Below, one piece after another: positions 61,852-64,000 of a DNA stretch of 64,000 bases. Location: NCBI GenBank assembly GCA_022570795.1, contig JAKUDP010000001.1, positions 2,852,001 through 2,916,000 on the forward strand, written 5' to 3'. A program made the position numbers and the translations under genes. Each line of letters begins with the position of its first letter. The first letter of the stretch is position 1. The notes below the pieces were generated by a model. That model had not been told where the DNA came from. It saw only the letters and a program-made list of their open reading frames with translations, and searched no databases. The DNA comes from Sphaerulina vaccinii. Its lineage: Eukaryota > Ascomycota > Dothideomycetes > Mycosphaerellales > Mycosphaerellaceae.

Positions 61852-64000
61852 ATGTCAACATCGGGATCGAGCTCCAAGGTTACTGGTATGCGAATCTCTC
61901 CCTCCCAATATCTCTCCACTATTACATACAAAGAAGCACACAGACTAAGAGAGGAAACTAGTGGAGTATCATGATCCGTCCGGAGTCTTTCCTCTGGTAT
62001 CGCAGGACATCGCCAGCAGGCTCCCTCTGCGAAACCTGAATTGGCAGTCACCGCCTCGACCTTTGCGCCAGATCAAATCGCTGCATCTGGAGTTTGTGCC
62101 AGATCGGCAGACACAGGCTAGTGCGCGACCAACAGTAGGGCGAACCGACTCTGATGGCCCGCAGAGCAGTGTAGACATTGTAAGGAGTGGTGTCAAGCCT
62201 GGCAAGGCGAGACGGCATCAGATTCCAGGCTTCAGGACGAGTCCGTACCTAAAGGTCTATGTGCTACGATGCGATGATAAGGAAGCATACAAGGAGACTG
62301 ATCGAAAGGAAGTTCGCGAATGGGTCAAAGAGGTCGCGCAATCGGAGGGCAAGCTGGATCATGATGCCTCCGAATGGCTGATTCTGCATGTGGTGGTTCC
62401 AGACACCCTGGCTGCAAGTGAGCCAAGATGGCGTGAGAGCAAAACAGATCCTGATGACCTGAAGGAACGCAAGAGTGGCAACAAGCTCATTGGCAAGAGT
62501 ACGCGAACCGTATTCGACAGGTTGCGAGCGGACTTCAACGATTCTGGAAAGTCGGGACTGGACCGTGTTGCGCAGATTCGGATCGTGAAGAAGGATGCCA
62601 ACGCAGATCTGTTACCACCTCCGGCGGTCGCGCAGACGTATGAAGAGACTGCCCAAGAGCGCGAGAACGCTTGGAATGACCTGGTCTCGAAGCTCAAATC
62701 GCTCATCCTTGGACCATTCGACAGACGAGTGCGCCAGTATGAGGCTGATGTCGCGGATCAGGAAGCACGGAGGTCTCTGCCAGGCTGGAACTTCTGTACG
62801 TTCTTTGTCCACAAGGAAGGCCTGGCTATGGCATTGGAAAGCATAGGACTCGTCGAAGATGCTTTGGCCATCTATGATGAACTGTCGTTAGGCTTGGAAG
62901 TGGTACTGCGAGACATGGCTACTGGTCAAGCGAAAGGAACGGCAACGAGCTTCACGGACTACACGAATGATGTCCAATCACGGATATCTGGGTCTCCGGA
63001 CACGCAGCTCAACGGCGAACGCAATGAGACCAAGAATCCGAACCACGATGCTCAATTCCTTTTCAGTAAAGACTATCGAGAAAGAATCCTTCGAAGCAAT
63101 ATCTCGGTATTCGACTTCATGTGCTACATATTTTACAGGCAGAAGGCTCTCGTCCTACGTTTGGCGAATGCACAATCTGCGCGCCTTGAGGATGCAGGTA
63201 AAGCAGGAGGTGAAGACCTGGTACTCACGGCTGAAGTATGCTGGCGCGCCTCGAATTTCATTCATGTAGCTGCCAGAGCCCTCCGGCAGGACCAGGCATC
63301 CGGCATGATCGAGCAGGTGGAGGTGGAAGGGCTAGTCTGCTCCTGGACTTGGGCGATTGCTGGTCAAGTCTTGGAGGAGACTGCAGTACCTGCACTGCTC
63401 GACCTCACCAAGCAAGGCCTGCAAAGTGTCAATCAGTTATCTAACGGCACCACAAGACGACCAGGTGCGAGCACAGGAATAGGTGCCAATACACACCCTC
63501 AACGAACATCAAGCCTACCAGACGCTCAAGCTGCTGTAGATCTGACGCGGCCTCCAACCCGAGGACACACTCCTAACGGCGCCTTCAGACCGGCAATGAG
63601 TGGTACTCTGGATTCTTCCTTACATGGAAGCCTACCAGGCCAGGCAGACTTGGCCACATACCGAGCGGAGCTGATCATGATGCGACGACGCATGTTGGAG
63701 CAAGTAGGACGAGTTAATGGCTGGTATGCCGGCTCAGCCTTCGCGAAACATGCGAGATCAAGTAAGCTGGAAGACGTGCGCATTGATACCACCACAGGCG
63801 ATCATAACGGCACCGATGAGCGTCGGTCCAGGATTCCTACTCATACATTGAGCCCTTCCCTCAGGTCAGCATTGGTTGATGTACGAGCATTTGAGGCCGT
63901 CTACGAGAAGCTCACATACGCAGCTATCAAACATTTCAGCACTGCAACGCAGCAGAACTCCGCCGAAAGACTGCTTGGCGACCTGGCTATGCTGAAATGT
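61852..64000 (+). CDS. TRS130: TRAPP complex subunit Trs130/TRAPPC10 (3' end outside window)
   Basis: Exon 1 61852-61885 encodes MSTSGSSSKVT. A 76-nt intron (61886-61961, GTATGC...CAGACTAAG...AACTAG) joins in phase 1 to VEYHDPSGVFPLVSQDIASR. From 61962 one frame stays open to the right edge, 691 codons in total so far. The first block (FPLVSQDIASRLPLRNLNW...PLRQIKSLHLEFVP) and the following YLKVYVLRCDD, EWLILHVVV, KSTRTVFDRLRADF and FCTFFVHKEGLAMALESIGLVEDALAIYDEL are typical of Trs130, a large alpha-solenoid subunit of the TRAPPII complex. TRAPPII activates Rab11-type GTPases (Ypt31/32) at the late Golgi. Ser/Thr-rich linker text appears at ~520-580. The long frame is easy to miss because no stop lies inside the window. 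Confidence 0.9.

Overview
The window is nuclear DNA of a filamentous ascomycete, most probably a dothideomycete of the Mycosphaerellaceae type. The order-level placement is my inference from the look of the proteins, not from a search. Evidence for a fungus: genes lie on both strands; GT-AG introns are mostly 48-75 nt, many with a CTAAC/CTGAC-like branch site; and the gene set is typically fungal (FET3/FTR1, MKT1, PEX11, GH47 mannosidase, yapsin-like protease, PET100, QCR10, TRS130). I see no CRISPR array, rRNA, intact transposon or virus. All exon joins were worked out by hand from splice signals and reading phase.

Layout, left half. 1-2.7 kb: 3' part of an ER Hsp70 (LHS1 type). 3.1 kb: a tRNA-like element. 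3.8-4.3 kb: hotdog thioesterase. 5.3-6.6 kb: secreted protein of unknown function. 7.4-8.5 kb: OMP decarboxylase (pyrG/URA3). 10.0-14.6 kb: divergent ferroxidase FET3 and iron permease FTR1, the two halves of reductive iron uptake, sharing a control region with four perfect ATCWGATAA iron-GATA sites. 15-16.4 kb: unrecognised protein with a possible BTB-like fold. 17-18 kb: VWA protein. 18.7-19.6 kb: orphan. 20.2-21.0 kb: four-exon SRPBCC protein. 21.2-23.6 kb: PUS7-type pseudouridine synthase. 23.9-28.6 kb: a tandem pair of C2H2-type proteins whose upstream region is duplicated as well. 28.8-30.4 kb: WD40 protein (WRAP73 type). 31-31.9 kb: PEX11-family protein.

Right half. 32.3-33.7 kb: F-box-like protein. 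34.0-36.4 kb: MKT1. 36.9-38.7 kb: GH47 alpha-mannosidase. 39.0-40.4 kb: GPI-type aspartyl protease. 41.8-42.7 kb: small secreted protein with a cysteine module. 43.2-43.7 kb: PET100. 44.4-46.8 kb: 6-phosphofructo-2-kinase/fructose-2,6-bisphosphatase. 48.5-49.2 kb: second F-box-like protein. 49.3-50.0 kb: DUF202 membrane protein. 50.4-51.9 kb: RNase H1 with a possible non-AUG mitochondrial leader. 52.8-54.5 kb: GH79-like glycosidase with two lesions. 54.6-55.7 kb: FtsJ-type methyltransferase. 56.1-58.0 kb: eIF2D/TMA64. 58.6-59.4 kb: F-box protein. 59.8-60.9 kb: tRNA-like modules. 61.0-61.6 kb: QCR10. 61.9-64 kb: 5' part of TRS130 (TRAPPC10), running off the right edge.

The genes are mostly unrelated housekeeping functions, so no biosynthetic cluster is evident. 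The clear functional unit is the FET3-FTR1 pair. The least explained features are the tRNA-like elements with long insertions, the tandem C2H2 pair, and the upstream-extended RNase H1 frame.
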